Source: Streptomyces sp. M92 (GTDB lineage Bacteria; Actinomycetota; Actinomycetes; Streptomycetales; Streptomycetaceae). Taken from it: DNA of 64,000 bases. The notes beneath the pieces were generated by a model. The model ran no database searches. It was not told where the DNA came from and saw only the letters and a list, made by a program, of their open reading frames with translations. Of this stretch, positions 1-8,215 are shown piece after piece. A program made the position numbers and the translations under genes. The DNA is taken from positions 2,480,001 to 2,544,000 of the forward strand of contig NZ_CP101137.1 in assembly GCF_028473745.1 (NCBI RefSeq). The letters run 5' to 3'. Position 1 is the first letter of the stretch. Each line of letters opens with the position of its first letter.

Positions 1-22
1 GGACACGGAAGGGTTCCACTCT

Positions 23-1171
23 GTGAGGTTCGCCCGTCCCGCTCGCCGTACACGCGGGGACTCGACGACGACCGGACAGCACCGCCGGCCCAGGACCCCG
101 GAGGAACACCGGGCCCGGGGCCGGCGCCGGCTGCTGCTCACCTCCGTCACGGCCACCTGCGCGGTCCTGGTCGCGGTGCTCGCCCTGCGCGACGCCTCCG
201 GCCCGGCCGGCCCGGCCGGCCCGGCCGACGACCCGAAGTGCCGCCCGACCGAGCTTCTCGAACCGCCCTGCGGGGCCTGGTTCGGCGCCTTCGTGCCGCA
301 CGACAAGTCCGACCTGGCCGAGAAGGTGTACGCCTACGAGGAGCAGGTCGGCCGCCGGCTCGACATCGTGTACACGTACCACGACATGTCCGCCGTCACG
401 GAGACCCGCCTGGAGGGCCAGCTCCTCACCGAGCAGGAGCAGCGCGTCGGCGAGGACCGCATGCTGCTGCTGTCCTGGGAGAGCAAGTGGTGGGGCGGCA
501 CGAAGCGGCAGCAGCCCACCTGGAAGCAGATAGCCGCCGGTGACCTGGACGACTCCGTGATCGACGTCCAGGCGCGGCGGATCAAGGAGTACGGGGAGCG
601 GACGGGGAAGAAGGTGTTCCTCTCCTTCGACCTGGAGATGGACACCCGTACCCCCGGCAACGGCACCCCGGCCGAATACGTCCGGGCCTACCGGCACATC
701 CACGACCGCTTCCGCGAGCTGGGCGTCGACAACGTCGTATGGACCTGGATCATCACGGGCTACCTGAACCACGCCGACCTCTTCGAGAGGATGTACCCGG
801 GCGACGCGTACGTCGACTGGATCGGCTACAACCAGTACAACTACTACCTCTGCCACAAGACGGACTGGCTCAGCTTCGCCCAGACCCAGTACGCCACCCA
901 CGACTGGATCCGCGCCAACATCTCCGACGACAAGCCCCTGATGCTGTCGGAGTTCGGCAGTGCGTCCGATCCGAAGCGCCCGGACCGGCAGGCGGACTGG
1001 TACGCGCAGGTGCCCGGCGTGCTCAAGGACCTGGCGGGCGTCAAGGCGGCTCTCCAGTGGAACTACCGCGACCCGGGACCGCACTGCGACCTGGCCATCG
1101 CCAACGAACAGGCGTGGGGCAGCCTGCGCAAGGTGGCCGCAGACCCCCACCTGAACCAGCCGCTCGAATGA
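23..1171 (+). CDS. Membrane-anchored glycoside hydrolase, GH26 (beta-mannanase)-like
   Basis: 382 aa from a GTG start with GGAAGGG upstream; the left edge is close, so a longer form is possible. A basic N-terminus is followed by one hydrophobic segment (about residues 36-55) and a Pro/Gly/Ala linker, so the enzyme should sit outside the membrane. The C-terminal domain has the GH26 pattern: FDLEMD with Glu205 as probable acid/base, a WTWIITGY strand, DWIGYNQYNYY, and PLMLSEFG with Glu310 as probable nucleophile. GH26 enzymes cleave beta-mannans or related beta-glycans. It converges on a minus-strand deacetylase/glycosyltransferase group, which suggests a role in turning over a surface polysaccharide; that link is inference. 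Substrate unknown. Confidence 0.75.
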   Translation: MRFARPARRTRGDSTTTGQHRRPRTPEEHRARGRRRLLLTSVTATCAVLVAVLALRDASGPAGPAGPADDPKCRPTELLEPPCGAWFGAFVPHDKSDLAEKVYAYEEQVGRRLDIVYTYHDMSAVTETRLEGQLLTEQEQRVGEDRMLLLSWESKWWGGTKRQQPTWKQIAAGDLDDSVIDVQARRIKEYGERTGKKVFLSFDLEMDTRTPGNGTPAEYVRAYRHIHDRFRELGVDNVVWTWIITGYLNHADLFERMYPGDAYVDWIGYNQYNYYLCHKTDWLSFAQTQYATHDWIRANISDDKPLMLSEFGSASDPKRPDRQADWYAQVPGVLKDLAGVKAALQWNYRDPGPHCDLAIANEQAWGSLRKVAADPHLNQPLE

Positions 1172-1247
1172 CGGTCCGGAGCCGGTCACGGGCCGGGCGG
1201 TATCCGGCGGAACGGGTCGGCCGGTCGTCGGGCGACCCGCGCGGTCG

Positions 1248-2054
1248 TCAACCGGCGAACTCGGGCCCGCGGACCATGGCCCGTCCCCGCCGGTACCAGC
1301 GCCACGCCACCGTCTTCGGACCGTCGCGGTACGGGGCGATCCGGGCGCCCTCGCCCGCCAGCCACCCCGCCACGTCGGCGACCGTGTGGCTCTGCCGCAC
1401 GATCAGCCGCGCGATGCGGTACCGCTCGTCGCGGTCCGAACTGAGCGCGTGCCGCACCGCGGTGGCCGTCTCGTACCCGGCGCGGGCCGACAGCGACCGC
1501 ACCTTGGCGCTGTTGTAGCCGTGCGGATAGGCGAGGTGGCGTACCGGATGGCCGAGGGCGTCCTCCAGCACCGACTTGGACCGGCGCAGTTCGTACGCCA
1601 GGTCCTTGGCGGACAGCGTGTCGAGCTGGGCATGGGTGACGGTGTGGCTGCCGATCTCCATGCCGGAACGTTCCAGCTCTGCCACCGCGTCCAGTGTCAT
1701 CATCGGAGCGGGCGGCAGCAGGCTGCGGCCGCCGGGGGCGATGGCGCCGGTGGTCAGGTACGCGGTGGCGGGCATCCCGCGCTCGGCCAGCGCCTCGGCC
1801 GTGGGGCCGGGCAGGTCGGCGAAGCCGTCGTCGAAGGTGAGCAGCACCGGCCGGGGCGGCAGCGGCGCCCGCCCGGCGAGGTGGTCGGCGAGCACGCCGA
1901 TGGTGACGGGCGTCCGGCCACTGTCGGCGATCGCGTCGAGGTGCGCCGCGAACTCCTTGGGACGGACGGTGAACTCGGCGATCCACGAGGGCGGGTCGTC
2001 CATCACCGCGTGGTAGAGGAAGACGGGTATGTGCGCGGTCGTCCCCTCGTTCAT
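1248..2054 (-). CDS. Polysaccharide deacetylase (NodB homology, CE4) family protein
   Basis: 268 aa. CE4 motifs are visible: TFDDG at residues 73-77 (metal/catalytic Asp pair), SHTVTH at 136-141 (two metal His) and LAYPHG at 174-179. The protein has no obvious signal peptide or membrane segment. The ATG (GGAGG five bases upstream) overlaps the stop of the upstream glycosyltransferase by 4 nt (ATGA), so the two are probably translationally coupled. CE4 enzymes remove N- or O-acetyl groups from chitooligosaccharides, peptidoglycan or exopolysaccharide. The exact substrate is not readable; the pairing with a GT2 glycosyltransferase and a CelD-like acetyltransferase suggests polysaccharide or glycolipid assembly. 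Confidence 0.85.
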   Translation of the reverse strand: MNEGTTAHIPVFLYHAVMDDPPSWIAEFTVRPKEFAAHLDAIADSGRTPVTIGVLADHLAGRAPLPPRPVLLTFDDGFADLPGPTAEALAERGMPATAYLTTGAIAPGGRSLLPPAPMMTLDAVAELERSGMEIGSHTVTHAQLDTLSAKDLAYELRRSKSVLEDALGHPVRHLAYPHGYNSAKVRSLSARAGYETATAVRHALSSDRDERYRIARLIVRQSHTVADVAGWLAGEGARIAPYRDGPKTVAWRWYRRGRAMVRGPEFAG

Positions 2055-3457
2055 CCCGCCTCCAGTCCGACCGTACGCAGCGCTCGGCGGGCGCGCAGAT
2101 AGCCGACGGGGCCGTACAGCATGCCCCGGCGCTGCAGCCGGGACAGCCGCCGTGGCCAGGGATGCGTACGTGAGCCGTGCCCACCTGGCACGCCCGCACC
2201 CGGTCCCGCACCCGCTCCCACACCCGCGCCCGCTCCCGTGTCCGTGTCACCGGAACCGCCCCCCGCACCGCCCCCCGCACCGGTCGCGCGTACGGCCGTC
2301 AGCCCTCGCGCGTGCGCCAGTCCGCCCGGCACCCGCGCGAGGAAGGCCGGCAGCAGCGCGGGCCGGTTCACGAGGACCGCCGTGAGGTAGGCGGTGAGGC
2401 CCGCTCCGTAGCCGTACGCCTGCGTCTCCAAATCCCGCCAGGTCTCCCGGTGGTGGTGCCAGACCAGCGCGCTCGGCGTGTACCGCAGCCGCCGCCCCTC
2501 GGCGAGGACGCGGACGAACCCGTAGAGGTCGTCGCCGCCCCGCGCCCGCGTACCCGCGCCGGTCGCCGGGTCGAAGCCGCCCACCGAGCGCAGCACCGCC
2601 GTGCGGAAAGCCATGTTGGCGCCGGAGCCGAAGCGGCCCGCGGTGAACGGGAACAGCGGCTCGCCGGCGGGCGGGTGCGCCGGGTCGTACGTGCGCGGGG
2701 TGAACCCCTTCGCGAAGCCGCCGTGGCTCTCCAGCAGTACCTGGGCGGGAGTGCGCAGCCGCGCCGGCAGGATCAGCCCCGTGGCGCAGCCCAGCCCCGG
2801 GTCGGCGGCGAAGGGCGCGGTCAGTTCGGTGAGCCAGCGCGGGTCGGCGACCACGTCGTCGTCGGTGAAGGCGACCACTTGGCCGCGTACGGCCACCAGG
2901 CCCCGGTTGTGCGCGATCGCCAGGCCCGGCACCGGTTCGCACACGTACCGCACCCGCTCGCCGTACTTCCGCTCGACCAGTTCCCGGGTCTCCTCGGTCA
3001 CGGGCGCGTTGTCGACGACGACGATCTCGAAGTCCGGGTGGTCCTGCGCCAGCAGCGAGTCCAGGGCGCGGGCCAGTTGGCCGGCGCGTTCCCGGGTGGC
3101 GACCACGACACTGGCGGACGGTGGCACGGGCAGCGGCTCCGGCGGCGCCTGCGGGGGCAGCTCCCGGGCGAGCCCGGCCAGCACCGCCACCGGATCCGCG
3201 CCGTCGGGCACCTGCCCGAGGAGGGTGCCTACGGGCCGCCCCGCGCGTCTGACGAGTACGAACACCGAACCGGACGTGACCGGTGGGCTGCCCGGCCCCG
3301 GTCTCAGCTCGACGCCCTCGTCGCCACGGTCGCCCCCCGCCCCCGCCGCCTCCCGAGCACCCGGCAGATCCAGCTCGGCGACCTGCACCGGCCCGATGCT
3401 CAGGAACTGCTCGATCTCCCGCCGTGTCTCCCGCCGCGCACGCCGCCCACCGGCCAT
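2051..3457 (-). CDS. Family 2 glycosyltransferase
   Basis: 468 aa, start chosen at the ATG preceded by GAGGGGG; the open frame continues upstream but that part reads a different frame of the next gene. A divergent N-terminal region (1-110) precedes a GT-A domain: SVVVATRERAGQL near 116-128, VVVDN at 146-150, and the DDD metal/nucleotide-sugar motif at 199-201, with a GGDDLY acceptor motif near 307-312. A Gly/Ala-rich low-complexity stretch lies at about 392-426. It probably transfers a sugar from an NDP-sugar at the cytoplasmic side. Coupled by a 4-nt overlap to the deacetylase downstream; 119 nt, including a 5-copy tandem repeat, separate it from the acetyltransferase upstream. Confidence 0.85.
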   Translation of the reverse strand: MAGGRRARRETRREIEQFLSIGPVQVAELDLPGAREAAGAGGDRGDEGVELRPGPGSPPVTSGSVFVLVRRAGRPVGTLLGQVPDGADPVAVLAGLARELPPQAPPEPLPVPPSASVVVATRERAGQLARALDSLLAQDHPDFEIVVVDNAPVTEETRELVERKYGERVRYVCEPVPGLAIAHNRGLVAVRGQVVAFTDDDVVADPRWLTELTAPFAADPGLGCATGLILPARLRTPAQVLLESHGGFAKGFTPRTYDPAHPPAGEPLFPFTAGRFGSGANMAFRTAVLRSVGGFDPATGAGTRARGGDDLYGFVRVLAEGRRLRYTPSALVWHHHRETWRDLETQAYGYGAGLTAYLTAVLVNRPALLPAFLARVPGGLAHARGLTAVRATGAGGGAGGGSGDTDTGAGAGVGAGAGPGAGVPGGHGSRTHPWPRRLSRLQRRGMLYGPVGYLRARRALRTVGLEAG

Positions 3458-3501
3458 GCGCCCACCCCCTCGTGGTTGCCCTCGGTGCTGCTCTCGTGTT
3501 G

Positions 3502-3586
3502 CCCACCATCCCGACCGGCCCACCGTCCCGACCGGCCCACCGTCCCGACCGGCCCGCCGTCCCGACCGGCCCACCATCACGACCGG
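3502..3586. repeat. Tandem repeat, 5 x 17 bp
   Basis: Five head-to-tail 17-bp units, consensus CCCACCGTCCCGACCGG, with only one or two changes per unit. The array lies between the acetyltransferase and glycosyltransferase genes and covers the last codons and stop of the acetyltransferase gene. See the other 15-17 bp arrays at 6741, 13177 and 37547. Confidence 0.95.
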
Positions 3587-4740
3587 CGCAGCCGGGACGC
3601 GCCCCGCAGCGTCCGCACCGCCAGCGACGCCAGCCGCGGCCGCTCGCGCACGAAGCCGTGCGCGCGGCGCACCGGCTCGCGACCGAGCCAGTGCAGCGCG
3701 GCGCCCGCTCCCGGCCGCGTCGCCGCGCCCTCGTACACGGGCAGTTCGCCGGTCTTCAGCGAGTCCTTGTACTCCGCCGGGCCCCGCCCCATGTCGAGCA
3801 TGCCGATGCCCTCGGCCGCGGCGGCCTCGGCCATCCGCAGGTGCAGGATCAGCCCCGGCGAGTACTTGGCGAAGTCCGGGTCGTACGCCGGGAACCAACA
3901 CGCCAGGACCGTCGCCGAGCGGAGCCCGAAGTGGGCGGCGACCGGCCGTCCGCCGGCGTAGAGCACGGACAGCGTGCCCGTGCACTCCGGCGCCCGGGTC
4001 CCGGCCAGCCGCCGGACGAGCCGGGTGATCCACTCCCGGGCGAACCGGTCCCGGCGCCCCGTCCTGCGGTACTGCGCCGACTTCCAGCCCATGAGGGTGC
4101 GCAGTGCGGCCGGGTCGCGCTCGTCGAAGACGAAGCGCACGTCCCCGACCTGGCGGCCGAGCCGGCGCTCCTTGGCGAGGGTGGTCTTCAGGAACTTCGG
4201 CGACCGCGCGCGCAGCGCGCTCTCGTACGCCGCGTACCCCTGCTCCACGTCGATGACGTAGGTGGCGTGCTCCTCGGCGGCGAGCGGCACGAACAGACCC
4301 TGGTCCGCCTCCAGGTTGTCGAAGGCGAAGCTGGACAGGGAGCAGGCCCGCAGCAGTCGGCGGGTGTCAGGGGCGAGGTCCTGGCGCAGCACCGCGCCCT
4401 GGCAGTCCGACACCCCGAGCCCGATCGCGCGGCCCTGCCCCAGGGGCCCGCGCTCGTGCGGCAGGAAACCCGCCGCCTCTCCGCCGTCGTACACCACTGC
4501 CACCCGCGCTCGCGGCCGCACCCGGCCCACGACGTCGGTGAACTCCGGTTCCATGAACGGATTGCGTGGCGCCGTCGACTTGGCGCGCAGCTCGCGCCAG
4601 CGTTCCCGTTCCCCCTCGCCCAGTTCCTCCGGCCTGAGCACACGCACACGTCCGCTGTTCAACCCGACCCCCCGATCAAGCTCCCCCTGGACACAAGGAA
4701 GGTACCTCCGGGGCCGCCCGGCCGGTAGGTAGCGGACCAT
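3577..4740 (-). CDS. GNAT-superfamily acetyltransferase, CelD/BcsL-like
   Basis: 387 aa if the ATG at 4740 is used. No clear ribosome site precedes it; TTG/GTG codons about 27-32 residues in (just before RVRVLRPEEL) follow a G-rich stretch and are credible alternatives. The body matches the Acetyltransf_6 type (CelD, also FemAB-like): GFLPHERGP core, a long basic SPKFLKTTLAKERRLGR helix, VAAHFGLRS and YDPDFAKYSPGLILHLRMAEAAAAEGI, GRGPAEYKDSLKTG near the C-terminus. Such proteins acylate sugars or amino sugars in exopolysaccharide pathways. It leads the minus-strand group with the glycosyltransferase and deacetylase, so an acetyl group added here could be the target of the deacetylase; that is inference. 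Confidence 0.75.
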   Translation of the reverse strand: MVRYLPAGRPRRYLPCVQGELDRGVGLNSGRVRVLRPEELGEGERERWRELRAKSTAPRNPFMEPEFTDVVGRVRPRARVAVVYDGGEAAGFLPHERGPLGQGRAIGLGVSDCQGAVLRQDLAPDTRRLLRACSLSSFAFDNLEADQGLFVPLAAEEHATYVIDVEQGYAAYESALRARSPKFLKTTLAKERRLGRQVGDVRFVFDERDPAALRTLMGWKSAQYRRTGRRDRFAREWITRLVRRLAGTRAPECTGTLSVLYAGGRPVAAHFGLRSATVLACWFPAYDPDFAKYSPGLILHLRMAEAAAAEGIGMLDMGRGPAEYKDSLKTGELPVYEGAATRPGAGAALHWLGREPVRRAHGFVRERPRLASLAVRTLRGASRLRRS

Positions 4741-4917
4741 CTTGTTGCCAACCGGTGCACAGGCCTTTAACCGGCTTTAGCCGATGATGTGTAAGGTTTC
4801 GGACACGATCGGGCGTCGTCGTGCGTACTCGGACGTACTCGCTGCGCCCTCGTTCGGAAGCGGTCCGGAAGCGGTCGCGGGTGAGTCGGGCACGTGCCGC
4901 GTCCGTATTCTCTGATC

Positions 4918-5727
4918 ATGGACCGCACCGCATACTCACTCGTCGCCACCGACCTCGACGGCACGCTGCTCCGCGGCGACGACACCGTCTCCGACCGGTC
5001 GCTGGCCGCGCTGGCCCGGGCGGCCGACGCCGGTGCGCGGCACCTGGTGGTGACGGGGCGGCCGGCGCCCAGGGTGCGGCCCCTCCTGGACCGCCTCGGC
5101 TGCACGGGGCTCGCGGTGTGCGGACAGGGCGCGCAGGTGTACGACGCGGGCGCGCACCGGATGCTCTGGTCGGTCACCCTGGACCGGGAACTGGCCGAGA
5201 CCGCGCTCGGCAAGATCGAGGCGGAGGTCGGGCAGGTGTACGCCGCGGTCGACCAGGACGGCGTCGACGGCCTCACCCTCATCGAGCCCGGGTACCTGAT
5301 GCCCCACCCCACCCTGCCCGCGGTGCGCGTCGGCCGGCGCGACGAACTGTGGGCCACGCCGATCAGCAAGGTGCTGCTGCGCCACCCCGACCTGTCCGAC
5401 GACGAGTTGGCGGCGACGGCGCGCGCGGTGGTCGGCTCCCTCGCCACGGTCACCATGTCGGGGCCGGGGACGGTGGAGCTCCAGCCGTGCGGCATCACCA
5501 AGGCGACCGGCCTGGCGCTGGCCGCGGAGCGCCTGGGGGTGGGCCGGCAGCGGACGATCGCCTTCGGGGACATGCCCAACGACATCCCCATGTTCCACTG
5601 GGCTGCCCACGGTGTCGCCATGGCCGGCGCCCACCCCGAACTCAAGGCGGTCGCCGACGAGGTCACCACGGCGAACGAGGACGACGGCGTGGCCGTCGTC
5701 CTCGAACGGATCTTCAGTACCTCTTGA
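4918..5727 (+). CDS. HAD-superfamily hydrolase, Cof/IIB type
   Basis: 269 aa. HAD motifs: DLDGT at 12-16 (nucleophile and acid/base Asp), TGRP at 46-49, Lys205 in GITKATGL, and GDMPND at 217-222. The large inserted cap between motifs II and III is the C2 (IIB) type of sugar-phosphate and cofactor phosphatases. I chose the ATG at 4918 over the GTG at 4894 because it sits nearest to motif I and because TATTCT at 4906-4911 lies six bases upstream, the spacing expected of a leaderless mRNA. No ribosome site is seen for either start. Substrate unknown; the gene converges with the secreted lytic enzyme at a 28-bp gap. Confidence 0.85.
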   Translation: MDRTAYSLVATDLDGTLLRGDDTVSDRSLAALARAADAGARHLVVTGRPAPRVRPLLDRLGCTGLAVCGQGAQVYDAGAHRMLWSVTLDRELAETALGKIEAEVGQVYAAVDQDGVDGLTLIEPGYLMPHPTLPAVRVGRRDELWATPISKVLLRHPDLSDDELAATARAVVGSLATVTMSGPGTVELQPCGITKATGLALAAERLGVGRQRTIAFGDMPNDIPMFHWAAHGVAMAGAHPELKAVADEVTTANEDDGVAVVLERIFSTS

Positions 5728-5755
5728 TGCGGCTCAGTACGCGCCCGGGTGCGGC

Positions 5756-6274
5756 TCAGTAAGCACCGAAGACGTTGTCGATGGAGCCGTAGCGGTCGGC
5801 CGCGTAGTTGCAGGCGGCGGTGATGTTGGCGACCGGGTCGTACGGGTCCCAGGAGGTGCCCTCGACGTGGTACGCCCGGAAGGTCGGGTCGATCACCTGG
5901 AGCAGGCCCTTGGACGGGGTGCCGTTGATGGCGTTGATGTCCCAGTTGTTGATGGCGAGCGGGTTGCCGGACGACTCCCGCATGATGTTGCGGTGGATGC
6001 CCTCGTAGGTGCCGGGGATGCCGTGCTGCGCCATGACGTCGAGCGACTCGCGGATCCAGCCGTCGAGGTTGTTCGAGTACGCCGTGGTGGCGGTGGCGGT
6101 GGCGGTGGCGGTGGCGGTGGCGGTGGCGGCCGGCGCGGCGGCCGGGGTGGCCGCGGAGGCGCTGGTGGCACCGATGAGCGGCAGGGCGAGCACCGCGGCG
6201 CCGGTGCCGGCCACAGCCAGCTTCCGGGCGATACGGCCGGCGCGGGCGTGACGGTTCTGACCGTTGGCAGACAT
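5756..6274 (-). CDS. Secreted transglycosylase (SLT-like) domain protein under c-di-AMP riboswitch control
   Basis: 172 aa. A Sec signal peptide (1-41, cleavage after ATSASA) is followed by an Ala/Thr linker of alternating TA residues (50-63) and an SLT-like catalytic domain: MRESSGN with probable catalytic Glu100, the SKGLLQVI motif at 121-128 and AACNYAADRYG near the end. It should cleave peptidoglycan glycan strands during growth, germination or wall remodelling. RBS AAGGAGAGGGA precedes the ATG. A ydaO-type riboswitch in the leader ties expression to c-di-AMP, as known for rpfA-like wall hydrolases in Streptomyces. The Ala/Thr linker is encoded by a perfect hexanucleotide repeat, which may vary in length. 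Confidence 0.88.
   Translation of the reverse strand: MSANGQNRHARAGRIARKLAVAGTGAAVLALPLIGATSASAATPAAAPAATATATATATATATTAYSNNLDGWIRESLDVMAQHGIPGTYEGIHRNIMRESSGNPLAINNWDINAINGTPSKGLLQVIDPTFRAYHVEGTSWDPYDPVANITAACNYAADRYGSIDNVFGAY
6086..6127. repeat. Hexanucleotide microsatellite, 7 x GGTGGC, inside the secreted enzyme gene
   Basis: Seven perfect GGTGGC units (GCCACC on the coding strand) encode the alternating Ala-Thr linker. Unit changes keep the frame, so slippage would only alter linker length between signal peptide and catalytic domain. Confidence 0.95.
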
Positions 6275-6292
6275 GCTGAGTCCCTCTCCTTA

Positions 6293-6425
6293 CGCCTGCG
6301 AGGTGAGCTGTCGGGTTCGGGCGGGGAGGTGCCCGGCCGGGCCCTGACGGGCACGGCTTCACCCCGAGCCGCTCCGGTGGTGACCGGTGCGGCGACTTAC
6401 CTGGGTCCCCCGCTCCTGCCGGCGA
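6293..6425 (-). promoter_or_regulatory. ydaO-type c-di-AMP riboswitch
   Basis: On the minus strand the leader carries the ordered conserved blocks I know from the Streptomyces ydaO class: GCAGGAGCGGGGGACCCA near the 5' end, then GCTCGGGGTGAAGCCG, a GCCGGGC arm, CGCCCGAACCCGACAGCT and CTCGCAGGCG at the 3' end. It ends about 18 nt before the start codon of the SLT-domain gene, with the ribosome site just after it. c-di-AMP binding is known to switch such leaders off. Boundaries are approximate and a covariance-model hit would settle them. Confidence 0.85.
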
Positions 6426-7204
6426 GTGTGTTGGCGGATGACTGTGCGTCCGGGCGGTGGCAGGATTCGGCGTCCGCCCGACAGGCCGGGAACGTATGCG
6501 AGAGCACATGTCCGGAACAAGTGCAGGAATCACCCAACACGCCTGTTGACCTTGGTCTGGGGCATTTGGGGTGCTTGATCCTTTGCGGCCGCCAAGCTTC
6601 AACTCGCTTGCGGGGCAACGGGAGGGCGCAGTCGGCGGCCGGGTTGCCTGCGGGTGGCCCGAAGTGAGCCAACTCACCGGCCTCAATAAGAGCGGCAATT
6701 CGGGCATTCAGCCCAAGTGTGAGTCAATCGTTCGCAGGTCGGGAGGGCTTCGGGAGTGGGAGGGCGTCGGGGGTGGGAGGGCCTCGGGGGTGGGAGGGCT
6801 TCGGGAGTGGGTGGGCCTCGGGGCGGGTGAGCGGCCGGCCCCGAGGTGCCGTCGGGCGGTCTCCGTGAGCGGCCGCCGTGCTGTCCGGTGTTCACGAGCG
6901 CGCCCTGCGGGCATGCGTTCGTATCGACAGAGGAGGGCCGAGTGGGTGACGTACTCGGAGTGCGGGCCGTTGGGAGGGGTGATGTGATCTTCGGTGGCGG
7001 CTTCTGGCGTCGAGGGTGTCGATCGATATCTGCTCATATCGCCTGATCAAAAACATACCGCGCATGATCCGATACCGACCGGCCTGTAACGGTGGGCGCT
7101 AGCGGTGATCGAAACGTGACCGGATACGCTGACTTGAGTGGTGGCAGCGACCTATCGACAAACCAGGTAATCGCCAGTAGACACCAGCAGACAGGAGACC
7201 CCTC
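6426..7204. other. Long intergenic region, mostly no gene seen
   Basis: About 780 bp between the divergently transcribed SLT-domain gene and polyprenyl synthase gene. It must carry the promoter of each. A weak minus-strand candidate is TTGTTC (6520-6515) with CATACG 16 nt on (6498-6493). It holds the 17-bp tandem array at 6741-6825. Short open frames here lack codon bias and ribosome sites; I see no gene. The part from about 6900 to 7150 is less G+C-rich than its surroundings. Confidence 0.6.
6741..6825. repeat. Tandem repeat, 5 x 17 bp
   Basis: Five consecutive 17-bp units, consensus GGGAGGGCTTCGGGAGT, with substitutions concentrated at the same three or four positions. Intergenic, between the riboswitch leader and the polyprenyl synthase gene. 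Its unit length, copy number and total span (85 bp) equal those of the array at 3502, though the sequence differs. Confidence 0.95.
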
Positions 7205-8215
7205 GTGACCGTCGTCGGGCCGTTCGGGCTGAGCGTGCGGGACCAGGCTCTGGAAGCCGATGTCCAGGCCGGATTGGTCGCGGTCGAGGAAGGGTTGCTT
7301 GAGGCAACCAAAAGCGAGGTGCCCTTCATCACGGAGGCCGCCCAGCACCTGGTGCGGGCCGGCGGCAAACGGTTCCGGCCACTGCTGGTGATGCTCTCGG
7401 CCCAGTTCGGCGACCCCTACGCCCCCGGCATCGTGCCCTCGGCCGTCGTCGTCGAGCTGACCCACCTCGCCACCCTGTACCACGACGACGTGATGGACGA
7501 GGCCGCCGTGCGCCGCGGGGTGCCCAGCGCGAACACCCGCTGGGGCAACTCGGTCGCCGTCCTCACCGGCGACTTCCTCTTCGCCCGCGCCTCCCAGATC
7601 CTCGCCGACCTCGGCCCCGAGGCGGTCCGCGTGCAGGCGCTGGCGTTCGAGCGGCTGGTCACCGGCCAGATCCTCGAGACGGCCGGGCCGCAGGACGGAC
7701 GTGACCCGGTCGACCACTACCTGGACGTGCTGGGCGGCAAGACGGGGTCGCTGGTGGCGGTCTCCTGCCGGTTCGGCGCGATGATGTCGGGCGCCGACGA
7801 GACCGTCGTCGACGTGCTCACCCAGTACGGCGAGCGGCTCGGCGTCGCCTTCCAGCTCGCGGACGACGTCCTGGACATCGCCTCCGACTCCCAGGAGTCC
7901 GGCAAGACCCCCGGCACCGACCTGCGCGAGGGCATCCCGACCCTGCCGGTCCTGCGGCTGCGCGAGCGCGCGGAGCGGCTGGGGCTCGCCGAGGACGTCG
8001 CCCTGTCCGAGCTGCTCGACTCCGACCTGAGCGACGACGCCCGGCACGCCGAGGCCCTGCGCCTGCTGCGCGCCCACCCCGCGCTGGAACAGGCGCGCAA
8101 GGACACCGTCCGGTATGCCAGGGACGCCCGGGCGGCGCTGGCCCCGCTGCGGGAGTGCGAGGCGAAGTCCGCGCTGGTGGAGCTGTGCGACGCCGTGGTG
8201 CACCGGGCCGGCTGA
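7205..8215 (+). CDS. Long-chain polyprenyl diphosphate synthase (trans-isoprenyl diphosphate synthase)
   Basis: 336 aa, GTG start with AGGAG upstream. Both aspartate-rich Mg-binding motifs are intact: DDVMD at 94-98 (first, long-chain form) and DDVLD at 220-224 within FQLADDVLD, plus GGKRFRPLL near 53-61 and GGKTGSLVAVSC near 177-188. It condenses isopentenyl diphosphate onto an allylic primer to make a C35-C50 chain, most likely the menaquinone side chain in this lineage (heptaprenyl/octa-/nonaprenyl synthase, HepB/IspB group). Small residues rather than aromatic ones upstream of the first motif fit a long product. Menaquinone is the electron acceptor of the nuo complex encoded later in the window. 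Confidence 0.88.
   Translation: MTVVGPFGLSVRDQALEADVQAGLVAVEEGLLEATKSEVPFITEAAQHLVRAGGKRFRPLLVMLSAQFGDPYAPGIVPSAVVVELTHLATLYHDDVMDEAAVRRGVPSANTRWGNSVAVLTGDFLFARASQILADLGPEAVRVQALAFERLVTGQILETAGPQDGRDPVDHYLDVLGGKTGSLVAVSCRFGAMMSGADETVVDVLTQYGERLGVAFQLADDVLDIASDSQESGKTPGTDLREGIPTLPVLRLRERAERLGLAEDVALSELLDSDLSDDARHAEALRLLRAHPALEQARKDTVRYARDARAALAPLRECEAKSALVELCDAVVHRAG

Noticed and set aside
3502..3586. Possible CRISPR array
   Set aside because: Contiguous 17-bp units with no spacers.
2051..4033. Long form of the glycosyltransferase frame (660 codons)
   Set aside because: The first 190 codons read an alternate frame of the acetyltransferase gene and the tandem array; a good start with ribosome site exists at 3457.
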